Assembly (NCBI RefSeq): GCF_901873445.1
Contig: NZ_CABFLN010000042.1
Location: 1-64,000 of the forward strand
Length of the DNA: 64,000 bases
Direction: 5' to 3'
Source of the DNA: Gemella haemolysans
Lineage (GTDB): Bacteria > Bacillota > Bacilli > Staphylococcales > Gemellaceae
Both the position numbers and the translations under genes were made by a program. This document shows, one piece after another, positions 37,245-47,260 of the stretch. Below the pieces are notes generated by a model. That model saw only the letters and a program-made list of their open reading frames with translations. It ran no database searches and was not told the DNA's origin. The first letter of the stretch is position 1, and each line of letters begins with the position of its first letter.

Positions 37245-38351
37245 ATGAAGAGAATGTTGATATGCATCTCCACTTTAGGATCGGGAGGAGCAGAAAAATC
37301 ATTAGTAAATTTTATTAGTGAGTATAAGAAGAGTTACGATATATCATTATTGGTATTTAGTGAAAGAAATAATTACTATTCAAAGTTCCTACAAGAAATA
37401 CCAATAGACTATGTAATTAAAAAGAATGTTCATTTATTTACACAAAAGATTGTAAATAAGTTATTTAAATATATACCTTCAAGTATTCTGTATAGAGTAG
37501 TGATGAATAATTCTATATATAGGAATCAAAAGTTTGATATAGAATTTGCATACTTGGAAGGAAGAGCAACTAAAATTATTTCAGGATCTAATAATAAGAA
37601 TAGTAAGAAATATGCATATATTCACTGTGATTTTTTAAAACATTGGCATTCTAAAAATAGATTTATATCGTATAAATCAGAATATAATAGTTATAAAAGA
37701 TTTAATAAAGTAATTTCTGTGTCACCGGAACAAAAAGAATCTTTCTTACGTGTATTTCCAAAATTAGATGTTGATGTTATTCCAAATTTTATTAATAAAG
37801 AAGAGATATTATTAAAAGGAGATGAAAAACTTAATAGCTATAATGATAGATATTTTTGTTCAGTAGGTAGATTAGAAAAAGTTAAGAACTTTAATCTTTT
37901 AATTGAAGCATTTCACAATTTTAGAAAAAAAAATCCGCTCTATAAATTGTATATATTGGGAGAAGGAAGTCAATATAGCTCGTTGTTGACACATATAAAG
38001 AAATTAAGAGAAGAAGACAATATACGTCTATTAGGATTTAAAAAAAATCCATACAAATATATAAAAAATAGTATAGGATTAATACAAAGTTCACATTCTG
38101 AGTCATTTAGTTATGTTCTAGCAGAAGCGAATATTTTAGGGATACCGACCTTATCTACAAAAACACAGGGTTCTAGTTATATGGGAAAATATTTTGATGT
38201 AATAGAAGTAGAACATAATGTAGATGCATTAGTTGAGGGAATGGTAAAACTACTTGATAAAAAAGTTTTCAATGCTCAATTTATAATAAACAACGAGGCA
38301 AAAAAACAATTTGATATGCTTTTTAAAGGAGTTTTAGGAAATTATGAATAA
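37245..38351 (+). CDS. GT4-family glycosyltransferase
   Basis: 368 residues, starting on the base after the previous stop. The N-terminus LICISTLGSGGAEKSLVNFI is the GT4 acceptor-side motif. The donor side is CSVGRLEKVKNFNLLIEAF, then YILGEGSQYSSL and SHSESFSYVLAEANILGIPTLSTKTQG, where the usual E-G-x-P is replaced by ESFSYV. It overlaps the polymerase gene by eight bases, so translation is coupled. Confidence 0.85.
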   Translation: MKRMLICISTLGSGGAEKSLVNFISEYKKSYDISLLVFSERNNYYSKFLQEIPIDYVIKKNVHLFTQKIVNKLFKYIPSSILYRVVMNNSIYRNQKFDIEFAYLEGRATKIISGSNNKNSKKYAYIHCDFLKHWHSKNRFISYKSEYNSYKRFNKVISVSPEQKESFLRVFPKLDVDVIPNFINKEEILLKGDEKLNSYNDRYFCSVGRLEKVKNFNLLIEAFHNFRKKNPLYKLYILGEGSQYSSLLTHIKKLREEDNIRLLGFKKNPYKYIKNSIGLIQSSHSESFSYVLAEANILGIPTLSTKTQGSSYMGKYFDVIEVEHNVDALVEGMVKLLDKKVFNAQFIINNEAKKQFDMLFKGVLGNYE

Positions 38352-39453
38352 TAATGAAAAGATATATAATAGTTTATTTAATGTAATATTTGGTATATGC
38401 TTTTTAGTTTATTCTCTGAAATCTATAAATATAGGATTAGATATATCAATGTTTAAGTACTTAAATTTAAGTATATTAGGATTGTCTGTTATATTGTGGT
38501 TATTTAATATTTCTTTTTTTAAGGTTTCCTCAACAAAATTAATTGTTATAATAACATTCTTAATTTACTTATTGTTATCAATATATATTCAATTTAGTTT
38601 TTTTGATATTTTCTTTTTTCTGGTATTTTATACTTTGTTGAATAATAGTAATAAAAAATTTGCTTATTTACAAGTGACAATAATGATTCTTACGTTTATA
38701 GGTACACTAATAGCAGTGAAACTTGGATTTATTGAGAATCTATTATTTTATAGAAATGGTGATGGAGTAAGACAGACACTCGGATTTAATCACCCAAATA
38801 CTTTAGGTATGTTTGTTTATGCAATTACAATTAATTTACTAAATATAATGAATAAATCAAGATATAGACTATTGAAATATATTGTGTTATTAATATTTAA
38901 TTTATATTTTTATTATATTAGTGATTCTAGAACTGCATCACTAATCAGCTTGGGAACAATTATTATTATTGTAGTCCTAGAGTCTGTTAATTTGGATAAT
39001 AAAATTATGAATAATAAATTAATAATAGGGGGAATACTATCGTTTATCTTAGTAATTGTTGGACTTTCAACTTATTTTAGTTTTGTAGATAATTATATTG
39101 AATTAAATAAGTTGTTTACTAATAGATTATATAGTAGTTATGTGTTTATAACAGAATATGGGTTTAACTTATTAGGGGATATAATTCCAGATATTTTGAA
39201 TACAGCTACGGGTGAAGTAATTATTGATAGTGGATATATTAATTTAATATTAAGAAAAGGAATTGTATTTGCAATTATTTTCTTTATGGTTATTTTTAAT
39301 AGGATATGGAATAATAAATTCACCAATAAGGAAGGTATATTAATTTTAAGTGTTTTTTGTACTTTAATGTTTGAATCATATGGTTTTTCAATTTTTATGT
39401 TTCAAATTTTATTTTTTGATTATATAGGAAAAAGAAAGGAATATAGAGAATGA
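38344..39453 (+). CDS. wzy: Wzy-type polysaccharide polymerase
   Basis: 369 residues, very hydrophobic, with about ten to eleven membrane segments. A larger extracellular loop holds RNGDGVRQTLGFNHPNTLGMF, the GFxHPN motif common in Wzy and O-antigen ligase-type proteins. As the only polymerase-like gene in the cluster it probably joins repeat units on the outer face. Sequence variability of Wzy limits confidence in the name. It overlaps both neighbours (8 and 4 bases). Confidence 0.8.
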   Translation: MNNNEKIYNSLFNVIFGICFLVYSLKSINIGLDISMFKYLNLSILGLSVILWLFNISFFKVSSTKLIVIITFLIYLLLSIYIQFSFFDIFFFLVFYTLLNNSNKKFAYLQVTIMILTFIGTLIAVKLGFIENLLFYRNGDGVRQTLGFNHPNTLGMFVYAITINLLNIMNKSRYRLLKYIVLLIFNLYFYYISDSRTASLISLGTIIIIVVLESVNLDNKIMNNKLIIGGILSFILVIVGLSTYFSFVDNYIELNKLFTNRLYSSYVFITEYGFNLLGDIIPDILNTATGEVIIDSGYINLILRKGIVFAIIFFMVIFNRIWNNKFTNKEGILILSVFCTLMFESYGFSIFMFQILFFDYIGKRKEYRE

Positions 39454-40328
39454 TGAAAATTACAGTTTTCACACCCACCTATAATAGGGGATATTTACTA
39501 GATAAATTATATGAATCTTTATTAAAACAAACAAATACAGATTTTGAATGGTTAATTATTGATGATGGATCTAATGATAACACTAGTAATATCATAAACA
39601 AATTTATAGATGATGACAAAATACGAATTAGATATTTTTATCAAGAAAACTGTGGGAAGCATAGAGCGATAAATAAAGGGTTAGATATTGCAGAAGGAGA
39701 ATTATTTTTTATTGTGGATTCAGATGATACTTTAATTCCTACTGCAATAGAGATAGTTTTAGAAAAGTATAAGTCAGTAGAAAATTATCCGGAGTTCGCA
39801 GGGATTAGTTTTAATAGGGGGTATTCAGAAAAGGAAATTGTTGGGAAAACATTTTCTTCAGAATTCATCGATTGTACTAATCTGGAAAGAGGAAAAAAAA
39901 ATATTTTGGGAGATAAATCTGAAATATATAGAACAGAGATACTAAGAAATATAAAATTTCCGGAAATTGAAGGAGAAAATTTCATGAGTGAAATTGTTTT
40001 ATGGAATGAAGTTGCTCGGCAAGGATATAAATTGAGATGGTATAATGAAATAATATATATATGTAACTATTTAGAAGATGGCTTAACTGTTAATAGGGAT
40101 AGTATATATTTAAGGAACCCAATTGCTCATAAGATGATGGTTAATGAATTGCTCCAAATAGATTTTCCAATTAAATCAAAGGTCAATACTATATATAATT
40201 ATTATAAGTTGTGGAGAGATAAAAAATCATTTATTGAGATTTCTAAAGATATAAATATTAATAAATTTATCTTAGTGATTTCTATTGTAATAGGTTTAGT
40301 TAAAAGTAAAATTAGAAGGAGAAAATAA
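39450..40328 (+). CDS. GT2-family glycosyltransferase
   Basis: 292 residues. GT-A fold with ITVFTPTYNRGYLLDKLYESL, FEWLIIDDGSNDNT and the metal-binding DSDDT (FFIVDSDDTLIPTA). It starts in an ATGA overlap with the wzy stop. Cytoplasmic; inverting sugar transfer is expected for the family. Specificity unknown. Confidence 0.87.
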   Translation: MMKITVFTPTYNRGYLLDKLYESLLKQTNTDFEWLIIDDGSNDNTSNIINKFIDDDKIRIRYFYQENCGKHRAINKGLDIAEGELFFIVDSDDTLIPTAIEIVLEKYKSVENYPEFAGISFNRGYSEKEIVGKTFSSEFIDCTNLERGKKNILGDKSEIYRTEILRNIKFPEIEGENFMSEIVLWNEVARQGYKLRWYNEIIYICNYLEDGLTVNRDSIYLRNPIAHKMMVNELLQIDFPIKSKVNTIYNYYKLWRDKKSFIEISKDININKFILVISIVIGLVKSKIRRRK

Positions 40329-41381
40329 TTGAGTAATAAATATTTTATATACGAAGATTTTGGGAGTGATTCTACAGCGGCTACTAAGGCGCCTAATGAT
40401 TTGCAAGAAATTTTTCTTAATAATCAATTTGTTGATCTTTTGAAGATAAAAAAAACAAATAATAAAGTAATAAGAGCATATTATTTACTTAAAAATTCAA
40501 TTATTTCTATTCTAAAGTTAAAAAAAGGTGATATAGTAATATTTCAGTTTCCATTTGCAACAAATACAAAATTTAAAAAAATATTATTAAATATTTGTAA
40601 GATAAAAGGAGTTTATGTTATTTTCTTAATGAATGATTTAGAGTCTTTAAGGTATAATAAAGATTCAGCAAAGATAATTGATAAAGAAAAATATATTGAT
40701 TTAGCTGATGTAATAATATGTCATAATAATAGTATGAAGAATTATTTAATATCTTCTGGAATAGACTATAATAAATTAGTAGAATTAGAAATTTTTGATT
40801 ATCTAGTGGATTTAAACATAAATGAAAAAAAAGTTGTTAAGCCTACTGAAGTTACAATAGCAGGAAACCTGTCAGAAATTAAAAGTGGATACATATATGA
40901 GTTAATAAAAAAAATAAGAAATGTAAATATAAATTTATATGGTCCTAATTTTAATCCTAGAGAGAAATTAGGAGAAAATATTATATATAAAGGAAGTGTA
41001 AGTCCGGATAGGTTACCGTTGGAAATTAATGGTGATTTTGGATTAATATGGGATGGAGATAGTATTAGTACATGTTCTGGTGTAACTGGAAATTATTTAA
41101 GGTATAATAATCCACATAAAACTTCACTATTTTTAGTCTCTGGGATGCCGATAATTGTTTGGAAAAATTCTGCAATGAAAGAATTTGTTGAAAAAAAAGG
41201 TGTAGGACTTGTTATAGATGATCTTAATGATTTGGAAAACACAATTTTAAAAGTTTCAGAAGAACAATATAGTGCAATGAAACGAAATGTTGAAAGTATG
41301 TCATTACAACTAAGGAAAGGGTATTATACAACTACTGCTATTAATAAAGCACTAGATAAAATAAATAATGTTAGGAAATAG
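40329..41381 (+). CDS. Probable galactofuranosyltransferase-like GT (WbbI/Gtf3-like)
   Basis: 350 residues with a TTG start directly after the previous stop and GAAGGAG upstream. Visible segments YEDFGSDSTAATKAPNDLQEIF, IVIFQFPFATNT, DVIICHNNSMKNYL, FGLIWDGDSISTCSGVTGNYLRYNNPHKTSLFL and GMPIIVWKNSAMKEFVEKKGVGL are characteristic of the family that contains beta-1,6-galactofuranosyltransferase WbbI and streptococcal Gtf3. A glf gene downstream would supply UDP-Galf. The acceptor is unknown and the donor is an inference from family and context. Confidence 0.7.
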   Translation: MSNKYFIYEDFGSDSTAATKAPNDLQEIFLNNQFVDLLKIKKTNNKVIRAYYLLKNSIISILKLKKGDIVIFQFPFATNTKFKKILLNICKIKGVYVIFLMNDLESLRYNKDSAKIIDKEKYIDLADVIICHNNSMKNYLISSGIDYNKLVELEIFDYLVDLNINEKKVVKPTEVTIAGNLSEIKSGYIYELIKKIRNVNINLYGPNFNPREKLGENIIYKGSVSPDRLPLEINGDFGLIWDGDSISTCSGVTGNYLRYNNPHKTSLFLVSGMPIIVWKNSAMKEFVEKKGVGLVIDDLNDLENTILKVSEEQYSAMKRNVESMSLQLRKGYYTTTAINKALDKINNVRK

Positions 41382-41387
41382 AAAAAT

Positions 41388-42356
41388 ATGAATATAAAAC
41401 AGATACTACAAGAAAATAAGTATACAAAAAATGTATATAATAAATTGAGAGATAAAAAACATAATTATTTAGAAAATAAAAAATTTAATTATACTGGGAA
41501 ATTTATAGATAGAAAAAAAAACAGCAAAGATTTATGCATAGTATTAGCAGGATATAAAGAATTCTTATATCCCGTAGTATTAGGTAGATTAGTGAAGTTC
41601 GCTCCAAAAAATATGGATATTTGTATAATCTCATCTGGTGTTTGGTCAGAAACTTTAAATAAGATTTGTGAAGAAAATTCATGGTCTTATTTAAGTACTA
41701 AAGAAAATAATGTTTCGTTAGTGCAAAATATTGCTATAAAGTATCATTCAAAAGCTAAGTATATTTTTAAAATAGATGAGGATATTTTCTTAACTGCATA
41801 TTACTTTGAAAATTTAAAGAATGCATATAAATTAGCCCAAAAAGGAGATTTTGAACCAGGTGTGATTGCTCCGTTAATTCCAGTAAATGGGTACGGGCAT
41901 AAACGAATCTTGAGTAAGTTGGCTTTAGAAGATGTTTATTTTGAAAAATTCGGAGAAATTTCAAAACATATGGCTGGACACAATAGATTTATTGAAAGTA
42001 ATCCAGAGGTGGCTAAATTCTTCTGGGGAGAAGGAAATTATGTTCCATCAATTGATGAATTAAATGACAAATTCTCAAGAGAGAGTAAAAAGGTACAGCC
42101 ATGCCCCATTCGCTTTAGTATAGGAGCGATTATGTTCGAACGTAGCTTATGGATAGATATGGGTTATTTTAATGTTGATTTGAATGATAGTGGATTGGGG
42201 GAAGATGAAGTTCAAATTTGTTCTTATTGTAATCTTCATTCTAAACCCCTGATGGTTAGTGAAAATATTTTAGTTGGTCACTTATCTTTTGGCCCACAGA
42301 ATAAAGAAATGAACAAATTTTTCAATGAAAATAAAGATAAATTTATTGTGAAGTAG
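41388..42356 (+). CDS. Putative GT-A glycosyltransferase
   Basis: 322 residues, no membrane segment. The order LCIVLAGYKEFLYPVVLGRL, MDICIISSGVWSETLNKICEENSWSY, and KYIFKIDEDIFLTAYYFENL gives a Rossmann-like GT-A core with D-E-D as metal motif. It ends in SIGAIMFERSLWIDMGYF and GLGEDEVQICSYC, the expected catalytic-acid region. It is not matched to a named capsule gene from memory. Lies six bases after the previous gene and ten before wzx. Confidence 0.7.
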   Translation: MNIKQILQENKYTKNVYNKLRDKKHNYLENKKFNYTGKFIDRKKNSKDLCIVLAGYKEFLYPVVLGRLVKFAPKNMDICIISSGVWSETLNKICEENSWSYLSTKENNVSLVQNIAIKYHSKAKYIFKIDEDIFLTAYYFENLKNAYKLAQKGDFEPGVIAPLIPVNGYGHKRILSKLALEDVYFEKFGEISKHMAGHNRFIESNPEVAKFFWGEGNYVPSIDELNDKFSRESKKVQPCPIRFSIGAIMFERSLWIDMGYFNVDLNDSGLGEDEVQICSYCNLHSKPLMVSENILVGHLSFGPQNKEMNKFFNENKDKFIVK

Positions 42357-42365
42357 GACATAGTT

Positions 42366-43823
42366 ATGGATAAGTATAAAGTAAAATCAATAAAATATAA
42401 TTTTATTATGAATTTTATTTTAACAGTATCAAATTTTCTTTTTCCTCTCCTTACATTTCCCTATGTTTCAAGGGTTTTACAAGTAGAAGCAAATGGTAAA
42501 GTTGCATTTGTTTCATCGATTGTTTCGTACTTTATGATGATAGGTTCTTTAGGGATACCTACTTATGGAATCAGAGCAGCATCAAGAGTAAGAGATGATA
42601 AAAAGAAATTATCAATAGTTGTACAAGAATTATTGATAATTAATTTGTGCTTGGTGGCTATTGTATTGAGTTGTTATTTTGTAGCAATATTGAATGTTAA
42701 AACATTTTATGAATATAGAGAGTTATTTTATATTAATGCGGTAGGTGTATTGTTGAATGTATTAGGAATGAATTGGTTCTTTCAGGCAACGGAACAATAT
42801 GACTATATAACAACTAGATCAATAGCATTCAGAATTATCTCTATAATTTTATTATTCACATTAATTCATAATCCTTCAGATTATGTTTTATATACGGCTA
42901 TATTAGTTTTCTCAGGAGTGGGCTCTAATATATTGAATCTGAAGAGAGTTTTTAAATTTGTTAGTTTTAAAAAAATAGGTAAATACAAACTTTCGCGTCA
43001 TTTTAGACCGATTTTAGTAATGTTTGCTCAAACTCTTGTCGTTTCAATATACACTAATCTAGATACAGTAATGTTAGGTTTTATTAAAGGTAATTTTGAG
43101 GTTGGTTTATACAATGCTTCAATAAAAGTAAAAGGATTATTATTAAGTGTTGTAACATCACTAGGAAATGTTTTATTACCAAGGATGTCATATTATGTTA
43201 AAAATAATATGAAAGATAAATTTTTAATTATGATGACTAAAGCGATTAATTTCACTTTTTTAATGGCACTGCCACTTTCTATATTTTTTGTACTATGTGC
43301 CAAAGAGAGTATTTTATTACTTGCAGGACCGGAGTATCTTGGAGCGGTTTTAGGAATGCAATTTTTAGTTATAGCAGTTATACCTAACGCTTTGACTGGT
43401 GTTTTAGGAATGCAAGTCCTAATTCCATTAGAAAAAGAGAATTTTGTTCTATACTCAGTTATTGTAGGTGCAATACTTGACTTTGTTTTGAATATTATAT
43501 TTATACCGCTATATGGAGTAAGTGGAGCATCATTTTCAACAATGGTTGCAGAATTTGTTGTGTTAAGTGTACAAATATATTATACAAGAACCTATTTGTT
43601 ACAAATTAGAAATAATATTTTATCAATAAGATACATTAGTGCAACAATAATAGCCAGTATATTAATTCTACTTTTAAATAATATTGAAATTTCAAATTTT
43701 TTATTGTTTATGATAAAAGGAATAACATTTTTTGGTAGTTATTTACTTATATTATTTGTGAAAAAAGAAGAATTAATTTTAGAAAATTTTAACTTTATTA
43801 TAAAAAAATATAGGAAAAAGTGA
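42366..43823 (+). CDS. wzx: Wzx-type polysaccharide flippase
   Basis: 485 residues with about 12 to 14 membrane helices. The N-terminus NFIMNFILTVSNFLFPLLTFPYVSRVLQVEANGKVAFVSSIVSYF is typical of MOP/MATE-type O-unit flippases. It moves the finished undecaprenyl-linked unit to the outer face for Wzy. A 118-base gap with two purine-rich ribosome-binding-like sites separates it from the acyltransferase gene, but no terminator is present there. Confidence 0.9.
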   Translation: MDKYKVKSIKYNFIMNFILTVSNFLFPLLTFPYVSRVLQVEANGKVAFVSSIVSYFMMIGSLGIPTYGIRAASRVRDDKKKLSIVVQELLIINLCLVAIVLSCYFVAILNVKTFYEYRELFYINAVGVLLNVLGMNWFFQATEQYDYITTRSIAFRIISIILLFTLIHNPSDYVLYTAILVFSGVGSNILNLKRVFKFVSFKKIGKYKLSRHFRPILVMFAQTLVVSIYTNLDTVMLGFIKGNFEVGLYNASIKVKGLLLSVVTSLGNVLLPRMSYYVKNNMKDKFLIMMTKAINFTFLMALPLSIFFVLCAKESILLLAGPEYLGAVLGMQFLVIAVIPNALTGVLGMQVLIPLEKENFVLYSVIVGAILDFVLNIIFIPLYGVSGASFSTMVAEFVVLSVQIYYTRTYLLQIRNNILSIRYISATIIASILILLLNNIEISNFLLFMIKGITFFGSYLLILFVKKEELILENFNFIIKKYRKK

Positions 43824-43941
43824 TATGAAATAATAAAGCATATAAAGAGTTAGGATGCAGTTATGTAAGATTATTTTAACATTTATTAGAGATTTGAACT
43901 TTAAAAGGAGAAGTTAATAATTAAAGGAGAAAAAGATAGAA

Positions 43942-45018
43942 ATGAAAAAAAAGATATTAGAATATGATGTGTTAAAATTTTTCGCTATTATTTTGGTAGT
44001 GTTAAGTCACAGTACATATTATAAGATAACTTCTAATTTTGGTGGATTTGATTTTGGGGGGATTGATTATCAATATTTAATTAGAGACAATAAGGTAATA
44101 ATAATTTATAAAGTTCTAGATAAATTGAAACAAATTTTGTATTATTTTCATATGCCAATGTTTATGGCATTATCAGGAACATTTTATTATTTACAAGTGA
44201 AAAATAGTAAGTGGATTAGTTTTAATATGTTATATAAGAACAAGATAAAGAGACTATTGATACCGTTCATTATATTTAGTATTTTATATACACTACCATT
44301 AAAGTATTTTTCAAATTATTTTGAAAATATTACTTTAATTAGAGCTATCAGTGGACAGGTGTTTTTATTAGGAAACTCGCACTTATGGTATTTATATGCA
44401 TTATTTATTATATTTTTATTAGCGTATTATATTTTAAGAATAGAGATTAATATATTTACTTATGTAATACTATACTTTGCACATTTTATAAGTTTTAAAA
44501 TTACACTTACATTAATCAGTGCTCCGTTGCAGTATTTCTTCTGGTTTTCATTAGGATTTTTATTTGAATCAAAGAGGGAGAAATGGAATGATAGAATATT
44601 AAAAAATAATTGGATTACTATTTTATTAGGATTTTCATTCATTATATTTGTGTTAGTATATCACTATATAAAAGGTGAATATAGATTAGTAAGTAAGTTT
44701 TTATTAGATATTCTTGCAATATTAGGATCTTTATTTGTTTATAATATATCTTTTTTAATGTCTAAGTATACTACAATAGGGAATAGCAAATTTTATAAAT
44801 TAATAGTTCTGAATGGATTAGGAATTTATATTTTTTCAGATACACTTAATTATTTTATATTACATATCATATATTTATTCGGGGGAGATTTTATGTTTTC
44901 ACCAGTAGGCGTAGTAAGTTTAGTTGTAATACGATTTGTTGTTACATTATTTGGTGGATTACTTATAACAATAATATTCAAGATGGTATTTAAAAATTAT
45001 AATTGGTTAGTAAATTAA
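43942..45018 (+). CDS. Acyltransferase-3-family membrane protein
   Basis: 358 residues with about ten hydrophobic helices. The N-terminal signature is LEYDVLKFFAIILVVLSHSTYY, with the conserved His in helix 1, then FHMPMFMALSGTFYYLQ and a basic cytoplasmic loop (YKNKIKRLLIPFIIFS). Members O-acetylate sugars of capsules and O-antigens. It is the first of two such genes around glf, so two acetyl positions or two polymers may be involved. Codon use is as AT-rich as the neighbouring cps genes. Confidence 0.82.
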   Translation: MKKKILEYDVLKFFAIILVVLSHSTYYKITSNFGGFDFGGIDYQYLIRDNKVIIIYKVLDKLKQILYYFHMPMFMALSGTFYYLQVKNSKWISFNMLYKNKIKRLLIPFIIFSILYTLPLKYFSNYFENITLIRAISGQVFLLGNSHLWYLYALFIIFLLAYYILRIEINIFTYVILYFAHFISFKITLTLISAPLQYFFWFSLGFLFESKREKWNDRILKNNWITILLGFSFIIFVLVYHYIKGEYRLVSKFLLDILAILGSLFVYNISFLMSKYTTIGNSKFYKLIVLNGLGIYIFSDTLNYFILHIIYLFGGDFMFSPVGVVSLVVIRFVVTLFGGLLITIIFKMVFKNYNWLVN

Positions 45019-45055
45019 AGATAAGATTAAAAAAAATGACAATTAGGAGGAACAT

Positions 45056-46159
45056 ATGTACGATTATTTAATAGTAGGAGCTGGATTGTCAGGTGCAATT
45101 TTTGCTCATGAAGCAACAAAACAAGGAAAAAAAGTAAAGGTAATAGATAAACGTGATCACATCGGTGGAAACATCTATTGTGAGAATGTTGAAGGAATCA
45201 ACGTTCATAAATATGGTGCACATATTTTCCATACTTCTAACAAAGAAGTTTGGGATTATGTGAATCAGTTTGCTGAGTTTAACAACTATATTAACTCACC
45301 AGTGGCAAACTACAAAGGTAAATTATACAATCTACCTTTCAATATGAATACTTTCTATGGATTATGGGGAACTAAAACTCCTGCAGAAGTAAAAGCTAAA
45401 ATCGCTGAACAAACAGCTCATCTACAAGATAGTGAACCTAAAAACCTAGAAGAACAAGCTATCAAACTTATTGGTACTGATGTATACGAAACTTTAATTA
45501 AAGGTTATACAGAAAAACAATGGGGACGTAGTGCAACTGAACTACCACCATTTATCATTAAACGCCTTCCAGTACGTTTTACATTCGATAACAACTACTT
45601 CAACGATAGATACCAAGGTATTCCAATCGGTGGATATAATGTTATTATTGAAAACATGTTAAAAGGTATCGAAGTAGAACTAAATGTAGACTTCTTTGAG
45701 AATCGTGGAGAGTTAGAAGCAAGTGCGAAAAAAGTGGTATTCACAGGAATGATTGATCAATACTTCGATTACAAACACGGAGAATTAGAATACAGAAGTC
45801 TTCGCTTTGAACACGAAGTACTAGATGAAGAAAATTACCAAGGTAATGCTGTAGTGAACTACACAGAACGCGAAGTTCCTTATACTCGTATTATCGAGCA
45901 CAAACACTTCGAAAAAGGTACTCAAGAAAAAACAGTTATTACGCGTGAGTACTCAGTAGATTGGAAACGTGGGGATGAACCATACTACCCAATTAATGAT
46001 GCTAAAAATAATGAAATGTATCAAAAATATTTAGAAGAAGTAAAAGGTAAAAATGTTATTTTCTGTGGACGTCTTGCAGACTATAAATATTATGATATGC
46101 ACATAGTAATCGAAAGAGCTCTTAATGTAGTAAGAGAGGAATTAGGTAATAATGACTAA
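45056..46159 (+). CDS. glf: UDP-galactopyranose mutase
   Basis: 367 residues, full length. FAD-binding motif YLIVGAGLSGAIFAHEATKQGKKVKVIDKRDHIGGNIY, then VHKYGAHIFHTSNKEVWDYV, GYTEKQWGRSATELPPFIIKRLPVRFT and FCGRLADYKYYDMHIVIERAL, all diagnostic of Glf. It converts UDP-galactopyranose to UDP-galactofuranose in the cytoplasm. It has the best ribosome binding site of the cluster (AGGAGG) and a visibly higher GC content and more C/G-ending codons than its neighbours, suggesting a different origin or high expression. Overlaps the next gene by eight bases. Confidence 0.96.
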   Translation: MYDYLIVGAGLSGAIFAHEATKQGKKVKVIDKRDHIGGNIYCENVEGINVHKYGAHIFHTSNKEVWDYVNQFAEFNNYINSPVANYKGKLYNLPFNMNTFYGLWGTKTPAEVKAKIAEQTAHLQDSEPKNLEEQAIKLIGTDVYETLIKGYTEKQWGRSATELPPFIIKRLPVRFTFDNNYFNDRYQGIPIGGYNVIIENMLKGIEVELNVDFFENRGELEASAKKVVFTGMIDQYFDYKHGELEYRSLRFEHEVLDEENYQGNAVVNYTEREVPYTRIIEHKHFEKGTQEKTVITREYSVDWKRGDEPYYPINDAKNNEMYQKYLEEVKGKNVIFCGRLADYKYYDMHIVIERALNVVREELGNND

Positions 46160-47174
46160 AAATAGAATAAACTGGATAGATTTTGGGAAAGGATTCGCAA
46201 TATTTCTAGTAGTTGTAGGTCATGTATTTACTGGTTTATTTGATTCTGGAAAATTTACAAGTGATGCCAAATGGTTATCCATAGTTATTGCATTTATATA
46301 TATTTTCCATATTCCAGTGTTCTTTGCGTTATCAGGATATTTTTTCAAATCTGTAGAAAATTTTAAAGAGTATTATTACTATATGAAGAAGAAAACGATA
46401 GTATTAGGATTACCGTATGTATTTTATTCTATAATTCATTATGTATTACAAAAAATAGCGGGGGGAGCAGTGCGTGTTCCCACTACATTGTTTAATTTGA
46501 TAAATATTTATAAAGAACCATTAGGAGTCGTATGGTATTTGTATACATTATGGGCCCTATATTTAGTATATGGATTCTTATCAATATTTATAAGGAACAA
46601 AAATCATCTTTTTATGATTAGTATACTTGGATATATAATTACATTAGTATATATGTCAGAAATATTTTTTGTAAAAAAAGTTCTAGCATGGGGAGTGATT
46701 TTTATGTTAGGTTTTGTATTGAAAACAGTTAAGTTTAATGATATTAGATTTAGAAACATAATTCTACTGGGAACTATATTTAATATCGTATATATTTATA
46801 TAATGTATATTTCATTCAATATAGATGGTAAAATAATAACGGATTATAATTATCCTAGATGGTGGATTATTGGATATATAGCTAATGTTATCTTAGCATT
46901 TATAATTTTTCCAAAAACAGAAAAAATATCTCAAAACATTTTTAGGTATTTTAGTAAATACGGGGGAATTAGTATAGGGATTCTAATTTTCCATTCGCCT
47001 ATTAGTAGTATGATAAGAATAGTCTTGTTAAAAATGGGGATTTTCAATATATATATACATATAATTTTAGGTGTGGTATTAAGTTGGTATTTGGCAATTC
47101 TATTAACCAAGCTTTTTAGGAAAATTAAATATTTGGATATTATTTTTATACCACAAAAATATCTCAAGTTTTAA
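46152..47174 (+). CDS. Second acyltransferase-3-family membrane protein
   Basis: 340 residues, about ten helices. Signature helix INWIDFGKGFAIFLVVVGHVFTGLF with the conserved His, then IFHIPVFFALSGYFFKS and a lysine-rich loop. Predicted O-acetyltransferase acting on the polymer or its lipid-linked precursor. It starts inside the glf stop region, so translation is coupled. Last gene of the operon; a strong terminator follows. Confidence 0.8.
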   Translation: MTKNRINWIDFGKGFAIFLVVVGHVFTGLFDSGKFTSDAKWLSIVIAFIYIFHIPVFFALSGYFFKSVENFKEYYYYMKKKTIVLGLPYVFYSIIHYVLQKIAGGAVRVPTTLFNLINIYKEPLGVVWYLYTLWALYLVYGFLSIFIRNKNHLFMISILGYIITLVYMSEIFFVKKVLAWGVIFMLGFVLKTVKFNDIRFRNIILLGTIFNIVYIYIMYISFNIDGKIITDYNYPRWWIIGYIANVILAFIIFPKTEKISQNIFRYFSKYGGISIGILIFHSPISSMIRIVLLKMGIFNIYIHIILGVVLSWYLAILLTKLFRKIKYLDIIFIPQKYLKF

Positions 47175-47215
47175 ATTTTGATTTTATGAATAATATTTTA
47201 AAGTTTAACATAGTT

Positions 47216-47260
47216 AAAAACTGCAATACTTGAAGTTGAACAAGTATTGCAGTTTTTGTT
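47216..47260. terminator. Bidirectional terminator at the end of the capsule operon
   Basis: A 17-bp perfect stem (47216-47232 with 47241-47257), A-rich at its left edge and T-rich at its right, between the convergent acyltransferase and tarJ genes. Confidence 0.9.
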
